In this document: positions 51,570 through 61,206 of the stretch, piece after piece
How positions within the stretch are numbered: position 1 is the first letter of the stretch
How the letters are laid out: each line of letters starts with the position of its first letter
NCBI GenBank assembly: GCA_021295155.1
Contig: JAJTJC010000035.1
Span: 496,001-560,000 of the forward strand
Source: Flavobacteriaceae bacterium D16
GTDB lineage: Bacteria > Bacteroidota > Bacteroidia > Flavobacteriales > Flavobacteriaceae
Length of the DNA stretch: 64,000 bases
Direction: 5' to 3'
Notes under the pieces: model-generated
The model's database searches: none
What the model was told of the DNA's origin: nothing
Seen by the model: the letters and a program-made list of their open reading frames with translations, nothing else
Program-made: the position numbers and the translations under genes

Positions 51570-52523
51570 TCAATTTTGATGTTCGATATTCTTGTAGGCG
51601 TCTATAACCTTTTTAACAAGTTTGTGCCGTATTACGTCCTTGTCGTCCAGGTAGATCATGGAGATACCTTCCGTGTTTTTCAGAACCAATAGTGCCTCCT
51701 TTAGTCCGGAAATGACCCTTCTGGGAAGGTCTATCTGACCAGGATCACCCGTAATTATAAATTTGGCATGTTTCCCCATACGTGTCAGGAACATCTTCAT
51801 CTGGGCATGAGTGGTGTTTTGGGCTTCATCCAGGATTACGAAGGCATTGTCCAGGGTGCGACCTCGCATAAAGGCCATAGGAGCGATCTGAATGGTTCCG
51901 TTCTCAATGAGGTTTACCAGCTTCTCATTGGGGATCATATCCCGAAGGGCATCGTACAAGGGCTGCATGTAAGGATCCAGCTTCTCTTTTAAATCTCCCG
52001 GTAAAAACCCTAGGTTTTCGCCTGCTTCCACCGCAGGTCGGGTCAGAATGATCCGCTTCACCTGCTTGTTTTTCAAAGCCCGTACGGCCAAGGCAACACC
52101 AGTGTAGGTTTTTCCCGTACCAGCAGGACCAATGGCAAAGACCATATCATTGTTATTTGCAGCATCAACAAGTTTTCTCTGGTTGGCAGTTCTGGCTTTG
52201 ATGAGCCTGCCACTGACCCCGTGTACCAGGATGTCGTTACTGGAATCAGAAGACTCATAGTCTTCATTACCATTACTGCTCAAAACCCGCTCAATTACGT
52301 TGGTATCCAGGATATTGTATTTGGCAAAATGTGCCGTAAGCATATGAAAGCGTTTGTCGAATTCATCCAACAGTTGCTGATCCCCATATACTTTTATTTT
52401 GCTACCCCGGGCAACAATTTTGAGTTTTGGGAAATGTTTTTTCAGTAAATCAATGTTCTCGTTTTGCTGCCCAAAAAAATCTCTTGGGCTGATTTCGGTA
52501 AGTTCTAGTCTTAGTTCGTTCAA
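51570..52523 (-). CDS. phoH: PhoH-family ATPase
   Basis: 317 residues. An N-terminal KH-like segment precedes the P-loop, with Walker A GPAGTGKTYTGVALA (near 134), RPAVEAGENLGFLPGDLKEK (near 160) and Walker B VILDEAQNTT (near 224). PhoH proteins are cytoplasmic ATP-binding RNA-related enzymes, and the partner ribonuclease YbeY is often nearby, though not in this window. It directly precedes purC on the minus strand. Confidence 0.93.
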   Translation of the reverse strand: MNELRLELTEISPRDFFGQQNENIDLLKKHFPKLKIVARGSKIKVYGDQQLLDEFDKRFHMLTAHFAKYNILDTNVIERVLSSNGNEDYESSDSSNDILVHGVSGRLIKARTANQRKLVDAANNNDMVFAIGPAGTGKTYTGVALAVRALKNKQVKRIILTRPAVEAGENLGFLPGDLKEKLDPYMQPLYDALRDMIPNEKLVNLIENGTIQIAPMAFMRGRTLDNAFVILDEAQNTTHAQMKMFLTRMGKHAKFIITGDPGQIDLPRRVISGLKEALLVLKNTEGISMIYLDDKDVIRHKLVKKVIDAYKNIEHQN

Positions 52524-52586
52524 AAAGCGTTGAAAATTTGAATGTGAATACCTTTGCCGTACTTTTCGGTACGCTATTTTTTTGTG

Positions 52587-52594
52587 TAATTTTG
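52587..52594 (+). promoter_or_regulatory. Probable -7 element before the DUF62 gene
   Basis: TAATTTTG fits TAnnTTTG, 59 nt upstream of the ATG. A second match on the minus strand (TAAGTTTG, complement of 52600-52607) may serve phoH. Both are single-element matches. Confidence 0.4.
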
Positions 52595-52653
52595 CTTAAC
52601 AAACTTAATTAAAAAAACAGTTTGCCCGGGCAAAAATATATCAACAGTATTGC

Positions 52654-53484
52654 ATGGCAATCATCACGTTAACTACAGATTTTGGGCTTAAAGACCATTT
52701 CGTAGGCGCTATCAAAGGAACCATATACAGTGAACTAGAAGATGCAAAAATTGTTGATATTTCGCATTCCATAAGCCCTTTTAATATCCAGGAATGTGCT
52801 TATATCCTCAAAAATTCCTACCACGCATTTCCCAAAGGGAGTATACATATAGTTGGTGTTGATGCTGAACCCACTGTTGAAAACCCGCATATTGCCGTTT
52901 ATGTAGACGGACATTATTTTATCGGGGCAAACAATGGTGTGGTGAGTCTGATTACAGCAGAGATCCAGCCAGACAAGGTTTTTGAAATTAAGCTTCCAGA
53001 TGTGTTGCACGGTGCTTTTCCGGTACTTGAGGTCTTTGTTAAAGTGGCCTGCCATTTGGCCAGAGGCGGGAAACTTGAGGTTGTTGGCAAACCCTTTAAT
53101 GATTTAAAAATCCTCAAAGAGTTTTCCCCAAGGGTTACCAATAATGGCAATACCCTTACAGGTAGTGTTATTTACATTGATAATTATGGCAATGTTATAA
53201 CCAATATTCAGAAAGGCCTCTTTGAAGCTTACAGAAAAGGAAGGAAGTTTGAAATCAATGCAAGGAATAAGCGTATCACAGAAATTCACACGAAGTATAG
53301 TGATATTATCAACTTTAATTTGGAGAAAGGACGCCGTAAAGGTCCGGGTGATCTTCTGGCTCTTTTTAACTCTTCAAATTATATAGAACTTGCTATCTAT
53401 AAAAGCAATCTTCAAACAGTTGGAGGGGCCTCCACATTATTAGGTCTTGATTACCGGGATACAATAATCATAAACTTTGAATGA
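52654..53484 (+). CDS. SAM hydroxide adenosyltransferase (DUF62)
   Basis: 276 residues of the chlorinase/fluorinase-like family. Motifs: ITLTTDFGLKDHFVGAIKG (1-22), DISHSISPFNIQECAYIL (near 38-55), YFIGANNGVVSLI (near 88), the Asp-Arg-His-type SAM site, and VIYIDNYGNVITNI (near 170). DUF62 enzymes cleave S-adenosylmethionine to adenosine and methionine using hydroxide. The genes that follow (monooxygenase, gldF, gldG) keep the same order in many flavobacteria. Confidence 0.9.
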   Translation: MAIITLTTDFGLKDHFVGAIKGTIYSELEDAKIVDISHSISPFNIQECAYILKNSYHAFPKGSIHIVGVDAEPTVENPHIAVYVDGHYFIGANNGVVSLITAEIQPDKVFEIKLPDVLHGAFPVLEVFVKVACHLARGGKLEVVGKPFNDLKILKEFSPRVTNNGNTLTGSVIYIDNYGNVITNIQKGLFEAYRKGRKFEINARNKRITEIHTKYSDIINFNLEKGRRKGPGDLLALFNSSNYIELAIYKSNLQTVGGASTLLGLDYRDTIIINFE

Positions 53485-53780
53485 TGCTGGTACGGATAGT
53501 AAAATTGAATATTAAGAAGGAAAATATTGCTAAGTTTGAAGCAATTTTTGCAGAAACAAAGGCCTATATCAGAAATTCAGAAGGATGCCTGCTCCTGGAG
53601 CTTTATCAGGAAAACCAGAATCCATCACTTTTTTTCACCTACAGTCACTGGGAAGACGAATCCTTCCTGGACAAGTACCGGCAATCTCCTTTTTTTAGGG
53701 ATGTCTGGGGTAGGACAAAACAACTTTTTGCTGCTGCACCAGAGGCGTGGAGTGTGCACAAATTGGAAAGTTTAAACTAA
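53481..53780 (+). CDS. Antibiotic-biosynthesis-monooxygenase-like protein
   Basis: 99 residues of the dimeric alpha-beta ferredoxin-like ABM fold: MLVRIVKLNIKKENIAKFEAIF at the start, then SEGCLLLELYQENQNP and the SPFFRDVWGRTKQLFAAAPEAW helix. ABM proteins are heme-degrading or quinol oxygenase-like; no function is assigned here. It overlaps the DUF62 stop by 4 nt and the gldF ATG by one base. Confidence 0.85.
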   Translation: MMLVRIVKLNIKKENIAKFEAIFAETKAYIRNSEGCLLLELYQENQNPSLFFTYSHWEDESFLDKYRQSPFFRDVWGRTKQLFAAAPEAWSVHKLESLN

Positions 53781-54511
53781 TGCTGGCAATATTTAAAAAG
53801 GAAATACGATCATTCTTCACCACACCAATGGGTTACCTGGTGGTGGGATTATTTCTGCTCCTAAATGGGTTGTTTCTTTGGGTGTTCGAAGGGCCTTACA
53901 ACCTTTTGGAATATGGCTTTGCAGATCTCAGCAACTTTTTTGCTATTGCACCCTGGATCTTTTTGTTCCTGATACCGGCTATTTGCATGCGCAGTTTTTC
54001 TGAGGAGCGTAAGCTGGGCACGCTGGAGTTACTCTATATCAAACCCACTACCCTATGGCAGATAGTTCTGGGCAAATTCACAGGCGCTTTAGCACTCGTG
54101 CTGATTGCCTTGCTGCCTACCCTCTTGTATGTTTATGCTATTTCAGAACTGGGAACCACAACTGGTAATCTGGATCTGGGCTTGATATGGGGCTCATATT
54201 TTGGAATGATATTTTTGATCATTGGGTATACTTCGATCAGTTTGTTAATCTCCGCTCTTTCTGAAAATCAGATAGTGGCTTTCCTGATAAGCATATTGAT
54301 TTGTTTTTGTCTTTTTTATGGGTTTGAAGCAATTGCTTCCCTTATAGACAACGGTGCGCTGGCACTGGGTGTGAAAAGCGTGGGGATGAAGTCACACTAT
54401 GACGACATGGCAAATGGGGTATTAGACTCCAGGGATATGGTGTATTTCCTGTCTCTTGGGTATTTCTTTTTATTCCTCACCACCATGTATTTAAAAAAGA
54501 GAGCACGCTAA
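53780..54511 (+). CDS. gldF: Gliding-motility ABC permease GldF
   Basis: 243 residues from ATG 53780, which shares its A with the monooxygenase stop. Six predicted spans; the ABC-2 permease motif is MRSFSEERKLGTLELLYIKPT (near 75-95). The adjoining GldG completes the pair. GldF, GldG and the ATPase GldA form an ABC transporter required for gliding in Flavobacterium. The gldA gene is not within this window. Confidence 0.93.
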   Translation: MLAIFKKEIRSFFTTPMGYLVVGLFLLLNGLFLWVFEGPYNLLEYGFADLSNFFAIAPWIFLFLIPAICMRSFSEERKLGTLELLYIKPTTLWQIVLGKFTGALALVLIALLPTLLYVYAISELGTTTGNLDLGLIWGSYFGMIFLIIGYTSISLLISALSENQIVAFLISILICFCLFYGFEAIASLIDNGALALGVKSVGMKSHYDDMANGVLDSRDMVYFLSLGYFFLFLTTMYLKKRAR

Positions 54512-56178
54512 TGGGGAAAGGATTGTTCATATCTGGAATAAAAGCACTTCTGGGATTGATTCTGCTGAATTTCCTGGCTCATCAGGTCTATGTAAGGTTT
54601 GACCTAACGGAAGATCAACGATATTCCCTGTCAGAAGCCTCTCAGGATGCGGTGAATAATCTGGAAGGTCCAGTGGTCATTGACGTTCTTATGGATGGGG
54701 ATCTCCCTCCTGAGTTTCTTCGCTTACGTAAGGAAAGCCGACAAATCCTTGAAGAATTTGCAGAGGAAAATCCCGATTTGGTTATCAACTACGTAAACCC
54801 TCTTGAAGAAGAAACACAGGTAGAGGCTACTATTGCACAACTGCAGAGTCTTGGACTTACCCCCGTCAATATAACTGTTGAGAATACCGGCAAAACCACG
54901 CAAGAGTTACTGTTTCCCTGGGCCCTGTTAACCCATAATGAACGTACTGTAAAGGTGCCATTGTTAAAGAATAAACTAGGTGCCACTGCGGAAGACCGTG
55001 TCAATAACTCGGTACAAAATCTGGAATACGCCTTTGCTGACGCCTTTTATAAACTGGGCATTAAGGATAAAAAACGAATAGCCGTCCTAAAAGGTAACGG
55101 ACAGTTGGCAGATCAATATCTGGCAGATTTTCTAACCACCATACAGGATTACTACAACATAGGAGCCATTACCCTGGACTCAGTGGCCAATAATCCAGAG
55201 GGAACGTTGAAAACCCTTAAGGAGTACGATCTGGCCCTGATTGCCAAACCTACACAAGCCTTTACCGACCAGGAAAAATACATCCTCGACCAATATATGG
55301 TAAGCGGAGGCGCCAGTATCTGGCTTGTTGATCCCGTGGTTGCAGAGTTAGACAGCTTGTTCAATAATGAAGGCAAAAGCCTGGCGTTTATAAGGGACCT
55401 CAATATCAATGACCTCTTATTTCGCTATGGGGTACGGGTTAATCCCAATTTAGTCAATGATCTGTATTTTACGCAGGTTGTGTTGGCTTCAGGAGAGGGA
55501 AATAACGCCCAGTACAATCCGGTTCCCTGGTTCTATCACCCTATGGTATTCTCCCGTGAAAATCACCCTGTAAATAGCAATATAGAGGCTTTGAGGTTGC
55601 AGTTTGCAAGTGTTTTAGACACCCTCCCCAATGCCTACAAAAAGACGATTTTGCTTCAGAGTTCTCCTCTTTCTAAGGCTGATGGCGTTCCAAGGACCAT
55701 CAGTCTGGAAATGATTACAACGGAACCTGATCGGGAAAACTACGGGCCTGGTGGAATGCCACTTGCTGTTCTGGTAGAAGGTGAATTTAAATCGGCCTAT
55801 GCGAATCGAATACGTCCACTTGAACTGTCTCAGCATCAGGAATCAGGGCCTGAGAATAAGATGATTGTTATTGGTGATGGAGACCTGATCAAGAACCAAA
55901 TGAGAAATGGCCGTCCATTGGAACTCGGATATGATAAATGGACCAATAATTTTTATGGAAACAAGGAGTTTCTGATTAATTGTCTCAACTATATGCTGGA
56001 AGATGCCGGACTTATAAACATCCGGGCCAAGGAAATCAATATACCATTGCTGGATCAGGAAAAAATTACCGTCCAGAAAAGGAAATGGCAACTGATTAAT
56101 ATTGGTCTTCCCCTTTTGGCAACCTTATTATTTGGATTGATCTTTAATATGCTAAGGAGGCGTAAATACGCCCGATAA
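54511..56178 (+). CDS. gldG: Gliding-motility ABC auxiliary protein GldG
   Basis: 555 residues. The N-terminal span is followed by the large periplasmic domain, with FDLTEDQRYSLSEASQDAVNNLEGPVVIDVLMDG near the start and YGPGGMPLAVLVEGEFKS near 415, and a C-terminal span (LINIGLPLLATLLFGLIFNML) precedes the RRRKYAR tail. The ATG overlaps the gldF stop by one base. Such ABC-type uncharacterised transport domains bind substrate or stabilise the permease. Confidence 0.93.
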   Translation: MGKGLFISGIKALLGLILLNFLAHQVYVRFDLTEDQRYSLSEASQDAVNNLEGPVVIDVLMDGDLPPEFLRLRKESRQILEEFAEENPDLVINYVNPLEEETQVEATIAQLQSLGLTPVNITVENTGKTTQELLFPWALLTHNERTVKVPLLKNKLGATAEDRVNNSVQNLEYAFADAFYKLGIKDKKRIAVLKGNGQLADQYLADFLTTIQDYYNIGAITLDSVANNPEGTLKTLKEYDLALIAKPTQAFTDQEKYILDQYMVSGGASIWLVDPVVAELDSLFNNEGKSLAFIRDLNINDLLFRYGVRVNPNLVNDLYFTQVVLASGEGNNAQYNPVPWFYHPMVFSRENHPVNSNIEALRLQFASVLDTLPNAYKKTILLQSSPLSKADGVPRTISLEMITTEPDRENYGPGGMPLAVLVEGEFKSAYANRIRPLELSQHQESGPENKMIVIGDGDLIKNQMRNGRPLELGYDKWTNNFYGNKEFLINCLNYMLEDAGLINIRAKEINIPLLDQEKITVQKRKWQLINIGLPLLATLLFGLIFNMLRRRKYAR

Positions 56179-56305
56179 CTGTTAATAAGTTTGTTTCTTT
56201 CAGGGGTACATTTCAGATATATGAAATATATTTGTTTTACGGCCAAAACAGGCGGTGGAAGATTATAATTTAGAGTCGGATTCAAGCAAAAAAGAGAGTC
56301 AACGC

Positions 56306-57424
56306 ATGAAATTTATTGTATCGAGTACGTATCTGTTAAAGCAACTTCAAGTTTTGGGTGGTGTTATCAATACCAGCAACACCCTTCCTATTCTGGATAA
56401 TTTCCTTTTTGTACTGGAAAAAGGGAAATTAACGGTTTCTGCATCTGATCTGGAAACGACTATGAGTACCGTGTTGGAGGTAGATTCGGACAATGAGGGC
56501 ACTATTGCCGTTCCTGCAAGACTACTCCTTGATACGCTGAAGACATTCCCCGAGCAACCGCTTACCTTCGTTGTTGAGGATAATAATACCGTTGAGATCA
56601 GTTCCAATCATGGGAAATACGCATTGGCTTATGCTGATGGAGCCGAATTTCCCAAAGCTGTTGAGCTTGCTGACCCAAGCTCCACTTCGATCATGGGTGA
56701 TATTCTGGCAAATGCCATTAATAAAACCATTTTTGCCGCAGGAAATGACGACCTCAGGCCTGTTATGAGTGGTGTTTTCTTTCAGTTTTCCCCGGAAAAC
56801 CTGACTTTTGTCGCCACTGACGCCCATAAACTGGTAAAATACCGTCGTACCGACGTCCAAGCTTCGGAAGTAGCGGAGTTTATCATGCCCAAGAAACCCC
56901 TCAATCTATTAAAGGGAATCCTGACAGGCAGCGAAGAGGATGTGCTGATTGAATACAATGACAGCAATGCCAAATTCAGCTTTAACGAAACAGAGCTTAT
57001 TTGCAGGCTTATCGATGGAAAATACCCTAATTATGAGGCAGTAATCCCCAAGGAAAATCCCAATAAACTGAGTATTTCCAGAAATCAGTTTTTGAGTTCG
57101 GTCAGAAGGGTATCTATTTTTTCCAATAAGACTACACATCAAATCCGGCTTAAGATAGCCGGTGCTGAATTAAATATCTCCGCTGAAGATATCGACTACA
57201 GTAACAAGGCAGAAGAGCGCCTCACCTGTTCGTATCAGGGGGATGATCTTCAAATCGGGTTCAATTCGCGTTTCCTTGTAGAAATGCTGGGACATTTATC
57301 CTCTGATGATGTTTCCCTGGAAATGAGCCTGCCAAACCGCGCCGGTATCCTCACCCCTGCTGATGGCCTGGACGAAGGAGAGAGTATTACCATGCTGGTC
57401 ATGCCGGTGATGTTGAACAATTAG
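56306..57424 (+). CDS. dnaN: DNA polymerase III beta sliding clamp
   Basis: 372 residues from ATG 56306, the normal length for DnaN; a GTG 51 nt upstream adds a tail not found in clamps. Three clamp domains of about 120 residues each begin with KFIVSSTYLLKQLQVLGGVI. The final residues VMPVMLNN contain the usual VMPM-type end that closes the clamp. It tethers the replicase to DNA. It is the last of the gldF-gldG-dnaN run on the + strand and ends the core block before the AT-rich insert. Confidence 0.96.
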   Translation: MKFIVSSTYLLKQLQVLGGVINTSNTLPILDNFLFVLEKGKLTVSASDLETTMSTVLEVDSDNEGTIAVPARLLLDTLKTFPEQPLTFVVEDNNTVEISSNHGKYALAYADGAEFPKAVELADPSSTSIMGDILANAINKTIFAAGNDDLRPVMSGVFFQFSPENLTFVATDAHKLVKYRRTDVQASEVAEFIMPKKPLNLLKGILTGSEEDVLIEYNDSNAKFSFNETELICRLIDGKYPNYEAVIPKENPNKLSISRNQFLSSVRRVSIFSNKTTHQIRLKIAGAELNISAEDIDYSNKAEERLTCSYQGDDLQIGFNSRFLVEMLGHLSSDDVSLEMSLPNRAGILTPADGLDEGESITMLVMPVMLNN

Positions 57425-57665
57425 AATTACGCATTTCTCTAGTCTTCTTTTCTTGTATTTAGAGGAGTAATTTCTTACAACTCTATCTCACTAGATACCT
57501 CTTATCCAGTTTTTTAGGTTACATATCGATATTTCACAATATGTAATAATAAAGTTAATAAATTTATATGTTTAGACTGACCAAAGTCATTGCATATATA
57601 TGCTTATATGTACAGCTTTGAACTTATAATAAAACGTAACCTTTTAAAACACTAAACTACTTATT

Positions 57666-58730
57666 ATGAAAAAATTACTCTCATTTATTTTTGCGGCGTC
57701 GCTGTTGCTTGTTTCCTGTGAGAAGGATCAGGGTGATTCGCAAAATCTAAATTCGGTCGATGGAAAGGCTAAGGCTAAGACTATGGTTAAATTTGACATG
57801 GATGGTTGCTCTGGCGCGGTCCGTGATCTTGTTGCCGGAAGGGACAAAGTTGTTGTTGGTTCTATTACGGTAGCAGAAGATGGTGATAACTATGTTATTA
57901 CATATAATATTACTGATGAGGATTACTGCTTAACAGAAGCCCATGTTGACGTTGCAGATGTTCCTATGAATTTTGAGATGACCAATAGTTATAATCCTAA
58001 AATTGGGAACTTCGACTATGTTAAAGACGATATTGATTGTACAAATGAATATACAGTGACTGTGGCAAACACAGGGACCTGGCTTGCGGTGCATGGGGTT
58101 GTAGTATGTTCTACAGATTCCCCTGAGACCGTTCTTGGTAATTTACCGGATATGGCTGACTTCTGTACTACCGTTCAAGGACCTGATTCTTATCTTAATA
58201 TTTCTATTGCTGAGGGTCCCCTGGCAGGTGATTACGAGGCATGGTGCATTGACAATGATGCTTCAATCAGCATAAATAGTTGCTATAATGGTGCATCGCT
58301 ATATTCAAGTACCGGCATGTTGCCAGAAGGAGAATACGAATATCCCGAAAATTTTGACAAGGTCAATTACTTATTGAATCAGTCAATTGTTGGAGAGGCT
58401 TGCCCGTCAGGAGGAGTTTATACTTATGGTGATCTTCAGATGGCTATTTGGATGTTATTGGATGACATTACAACTGGAAGCACCGCTGGACTTGGAGATT
58501 ATTCAGAAGATTGTGTAAACAATTTACTTACTTTTGCAGAAGAAGGTGAAGGTTTTACTCCTGATTGTGGAGATATTGTTGGTGTTATTGTAGATGGCGA
58601 TGGTATTCAACCACTAATTATTCCATTCCCGTTGGAGTGTGCACCTTGTGATGAAACAATATGGGCCGTCGGCTGTGATTTCCCAGGAAATAGTTGGGCC
58701 ATGTATTTTGAATTCTATTCAGATAATTAA
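57666..58730 (+). CDS. Large Asp-rich lipoprotein of unknown function
   Basis: 354 residues with an SPII signal ending LLLVSC (Cys18). The sequence is rich in Asp, Asn and Gly and has 13-14 Cys after the lipid Cys, unusual for a periplasmic lipoprotein and suggesting several disulfides. The central block (YEAWCIDNDASI near 200, then YNGASLYSS, KVNYLLNQS and QMAIWMLLDD) is similar in order to TQXA thioester-like adhesin domains, by appearance only. It is AT-rich, separated from dnaN by a gene-free 241-nt gap, and stands upstream of two CelD/BioF2-like acyltransferase genes. No function can be named. Confidence 0.6.
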   Translation: MKKLLSFIFAASLLLVSCEKDQGDSQNLNSVDGKAKAKTMVKFDMDGCSGAVRDLVAGRDKVVVGSITVAEDGDNYVITYNITDEDYCLTEAHVDVADVPMNFEMTNSYNPKIGNFDYVKDDIDCTNEYTVTVANTGTWLAVHGVVVCSTDSPETVLGNLPDMADFCTTVQGPDSYLNISIAEGPLAGDYEAWCIDNDASISINSCYNGASLYSSTGMLPEGEYEYPENFDKVNYLLNQSIVGEACPSGGVYTYGDLQMAIWMLLDDITTGSTAGLGDYSEDCVNNLLTFAEEGEGFTPDCGDIVGVIVDGDGIQPLIIPFPLECAPCDETIWAVGCDFPGNSWAMYFEFYSDN

Positions 58731-58752
58731 TCGATATGTAATTATATATATT

Positions 58753-58783
58753 AAAAGGGTGAAAATATTTTCACCCTTTTTTT
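58753..58783 (+). terminator. Terminator of the lipoprotein gene
   Basis: AAAAGGGTGAAAA pairs with TTTTCACCCTTTT around a very short centre, followed by more T. Confidence 0.9.
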
Positions 58784-58832
58784 GTTTTCTTGATATAGCT
58801 TTGTACTTCATATTCACTTTATAAAAGCCTTG

Positions 58833-59774
58833 ATGGGCCTGATAATAAATAGGTTTAATTTTTTTCTAGATTTTTTTGAAAAACGGAGGATCTCTGGATT
58901 TTACCAAAAGAGAACCACTAAGTATGATAAATTTTTGGATATCAAAGCATATAATGACAAGATTTCAAAAAAATCCATTGTGATAGTCAATTGTATTCCC
59001 CCATACTTAGGAATTGATCTTAATGACATTAATGAGGATTTAGGCTGTTTTGAAAGCTCTCACCGCCTAGGTTATGCCATGGATCTTAAAGGATTCTCTT
59101 CTGCAAGGGAATTTCTCAGAAATCAATTGGGAAAAAAACCTTTTAAAAATCTAAGGCAGGACAGGCAAAGGTTTGAACGGTATCATAATGTCACATTCGA
59201 AATTTATCATGGAAAAATTGATGAAGCTTGCTGCCAAAATCTAATTGACACTTTAAAGGGCTTTATCGAAATTCGTTTTCAGGGTAAAGCATCCAGACAT
59301 GCTGCCCTCAAAAGATGGAGTGAATACGAGGAATCAGTTAAAAAGGAAATTAATTCAGGGAATGCTTCATTTTTTGTGAATAAGATTGGAAAGAGAATAA
59401 TAGCTATTGCCCTGAACTATCATTTCAGAGATATCCTGTACGCCGCCATAATATCCTTTGATCCTGAATTTCATCGCTACAGCCCTGGCCGTCAAATGTT
59501 TTACAGACAAGTGGAGTGGTGTTTTGAAAATAATTATCGGTTAATTGATTTGGCCTGGGGTAATTTTGACTATAAAATTAAATTCTCAAATGCAGTATAT
59601 AAATTTCGAACACATGCCATTTATCCAAAAAAAAATTTTCGATTAAAAGTGATAGCTTTTGTCATACTTCATCTTACCCGATTAAAATATTATTTAGTCC
59701 AGGTAAGAGACCGGAAATGGAAAAATCCATCCGTGACATATCAAAGCCGATGGCTTGAATATACTCTGGAATGA
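58833..59774 (+). CDS. BioF2/CelD-like acyltransferase (GNAT fold), first copy
   Basis: 313 residues from ATG 58833 (a TTG at 58830 is no better). The Acetyltransf_6-like C-terminal half has QMFYRQVEWCFENNYRLIDLAWGNFDYKIKFS (near 228-260), matching the GNAT acyl-CoA-binding repeat plan of CelD/BioF2 proteins; no known substrate motif stands out. N-terminal residues are predicted partly strand-rich. AT-rich composition and the neighbouring lipoprotein suggest recent acquisition. It lacks a signal peptide; cytoplasmic or membrane-peripheral. Confidence 0.75.
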   Translation: MGLIINRFNFFLDFFEKRRISGFYQKRTTKYDKFLDIKAYNDKISKKSIVIVNCIPPYLGIDLNDINEDLGCFESSHRLGYAMDLKGFSSAREFLRNQLGKKPFKNLRQDRQRFERYHNVTFEIYHGKIDEACCQNLIDTLKGFIEIRFQGKASRHAALKRWSEYEESVKKEINSGNASFFVNKIGKRIIAIALNYHFRDILYAAIISFDPEFHRYSPGRQMFYRQVEWCFENNYRLIDLAWGNFDYKIKFSNAVYKFRTHAIYPKKNFRLKVIAFVILHLTRLKYYLVQVRDRKWKNPSVTYQSRWLEYTLE

Positions 59775-59892
59775 GCATTAATTTTAAAGTCCAATTATCG
59801 TTTATTTGGTAATCACAATCGAATTTAACGCTCAATTAAGAATGAAAAAGTTGCCCTTGTGCAGTAGATTTAGAATCAGAAAAACATGAATT

Positions 59893-61122
59893 GTGGATAT
59901 TGGTAATCTTTTCACATCAACTACTTTCGTCAATATCTGGAATAAGCACTTCAATAAAACAGAAGAAACTTTCCTCTTTTCTCATTTATCCAATATAACT
60001 TTTGTTAAACCCTCCTTTCTTCCTGTTTATGTTAATGTAGGCAAAAGGTTTACGCAGGGGCTTACATATAATTTAGTTGATAACAATCCTCAACCTTTAT
60101 TTAGCAATAATGTGTACCTCATTTATGATGTACCTTCCAGAGAGCCAATTCATGAATTACTTGCATATTTCGAGATAAAGGAAATAAAGCAATACGAGGC
60201 CTATCTGATAAATCTGCGGGGGTACGGGAATATTGACGAATACCTAAAAAATCAATTCAGCAGCAACAGAAGGTGGCAGTTACGCAGTGCATTAAAAAAG
60301 TTTGAAAATGCATTTAACACTTCTTTTGAGGTAGTTACGGGGAAGAACGTTACTAAAGAACGACACCATAAATTATTCAAAACTTTTTACCAACTTTTAC
60401 TCAGACGTTATAATTCCAAGGGTGAAGATCACGTTTTTTTAAATCCAAAAAGGTGGGAATATTTAAAGGATTTAGCCTATACCTTAATTACGGAAGAAAA
60501 GGCAGGGTTATTTATTTTGTATGCAAATAATAAACCAGTCGCCATCAACTTGAATTATTTGTCAGATGGAAATCTGATTCTTGGACTTCCGGTTTTTGAT
60601 ATAGACTACGATCGCTTTAAGATTGGCCATATCACCACCTTAAAAACACTACAATGGTGCCTTGATCATGGTATTTCAAGTTATGATCTTTCTAAAGGTT
60701 ACTACAAATACAAAGAACAATGGGGCAATCTACATTATAACTTCTATTATCATGTAATCTTTGATAAAAGATCCTTCTGGAGTAGTTTTATCGGATACTT
60801 GATTTCATATTTTTTTCTGTTAAAGGGATGGCTACGGTTTCGGATATTGCCTCTTTTTAGATATTTTAAAAATATTCTAAGCTTTAAAGCACCTCATAAA
60901 AAGATTCCTTATAAAATTTTAGATGATAATAGTAATTCTTCTGAAATGGTGAAGGTAAGTGCAAGTGATTATGAAAGTAAAAATATAATCAAACCCCTGA
61001 ATGATTTTTTATTCAAATATTCGGAAAATTTCAAAGCAGTAGAGGTTTTCCAATTAAATGAAAACACATTCCTTTTTAAGAGCGAACAAAATTGTTCCAA
61101 AGTCTGCCTCCCATCATCTTAA
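59893..61122 (+). CDS. BioF2/CelD-like acyltransferase (GNAT fold), second copy
   Basis: 409 residues starting at GTG 59893, the only in-frame start after a stop two codons upstream. The shared core is visible: NYLSDGNLILGLPVFDIDYDRFKIGHITTLKTLQWCLDHGISSYDLSKGYYKYKEQWGN. It resembles that of the 58833 gene (QWCLDH / EWCFEN, DLSKGYYKYK / DLAWGNFDYK), so the two are diverged paralogues. The C-terminal third is unique, with a membrane-like FWSSFIGYLISYFFLLKG segment and a Ser/Asn-rich tail. The substrate is unknown. 118 nt of AT-rich DNA separates the copies. Confidence 0.75.
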   Translation: MDIGNLFTSTTFVNIWNKHFNKTEETFLFSHLSNITFVKPSFLPVYVNVGKRFTQGLTYNLVDNNPQPLFSNNVYLIYDVPSREPIHELLAYFEIKEIKQYEAYLINLRGYGNIDEYLKNQFSSNRRWQLRSALKKFENAFNTSFEVVTGKNVTKERHHKLFKTFYQLLLRRYNSKGEDHVFLNPKRWEYLKDLAYTLITEEKAGLFILYANNKPVAINLNYLSDGNLILGLPVFDIDYDRFKIGHITTLKTLQWCLDHGISSYDLSKGYYKYKEQWGNLHYNFYYHVIFDKRSFWSSFIGYLISYFFLLKGWLRFRILPLFRYFKNILSFKAPHKKIPYKILDDNSNSSEMVKVSASDYESKNIIKPLNDFLFKYSENFKAVEVFQLNENTFLFKSEQNCSKVCLPSS

Positions 61123-61149
61123 AGTGCTTGCTAAATATTTTAGGGTAAT

Positions 61150-61178
61150 AAAAAATCCGGCTCCCTAAGGAACCGGAT
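61150..61178 (-). terminator. Terminator of the DUF4870 gene
   Basis: On the minus strand, ATCCGG (complement of 61173-61178) pairs with CCGGAT (complement of 61155-61160), extended by TCC/GGA, and is followed by TTTTTTA. Confidence 0.8.
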
Positions 61179-61206
61179 GCTAAACAAAACTAACCTTTTT
61201 TTTATT

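Noticed and set aside
56255-56305. Longer dnaN starting at GTG 56255
   Set aside because: The 17 added residues are absent from sliding clamps, and the ATG at 56306 gives the exact family length.
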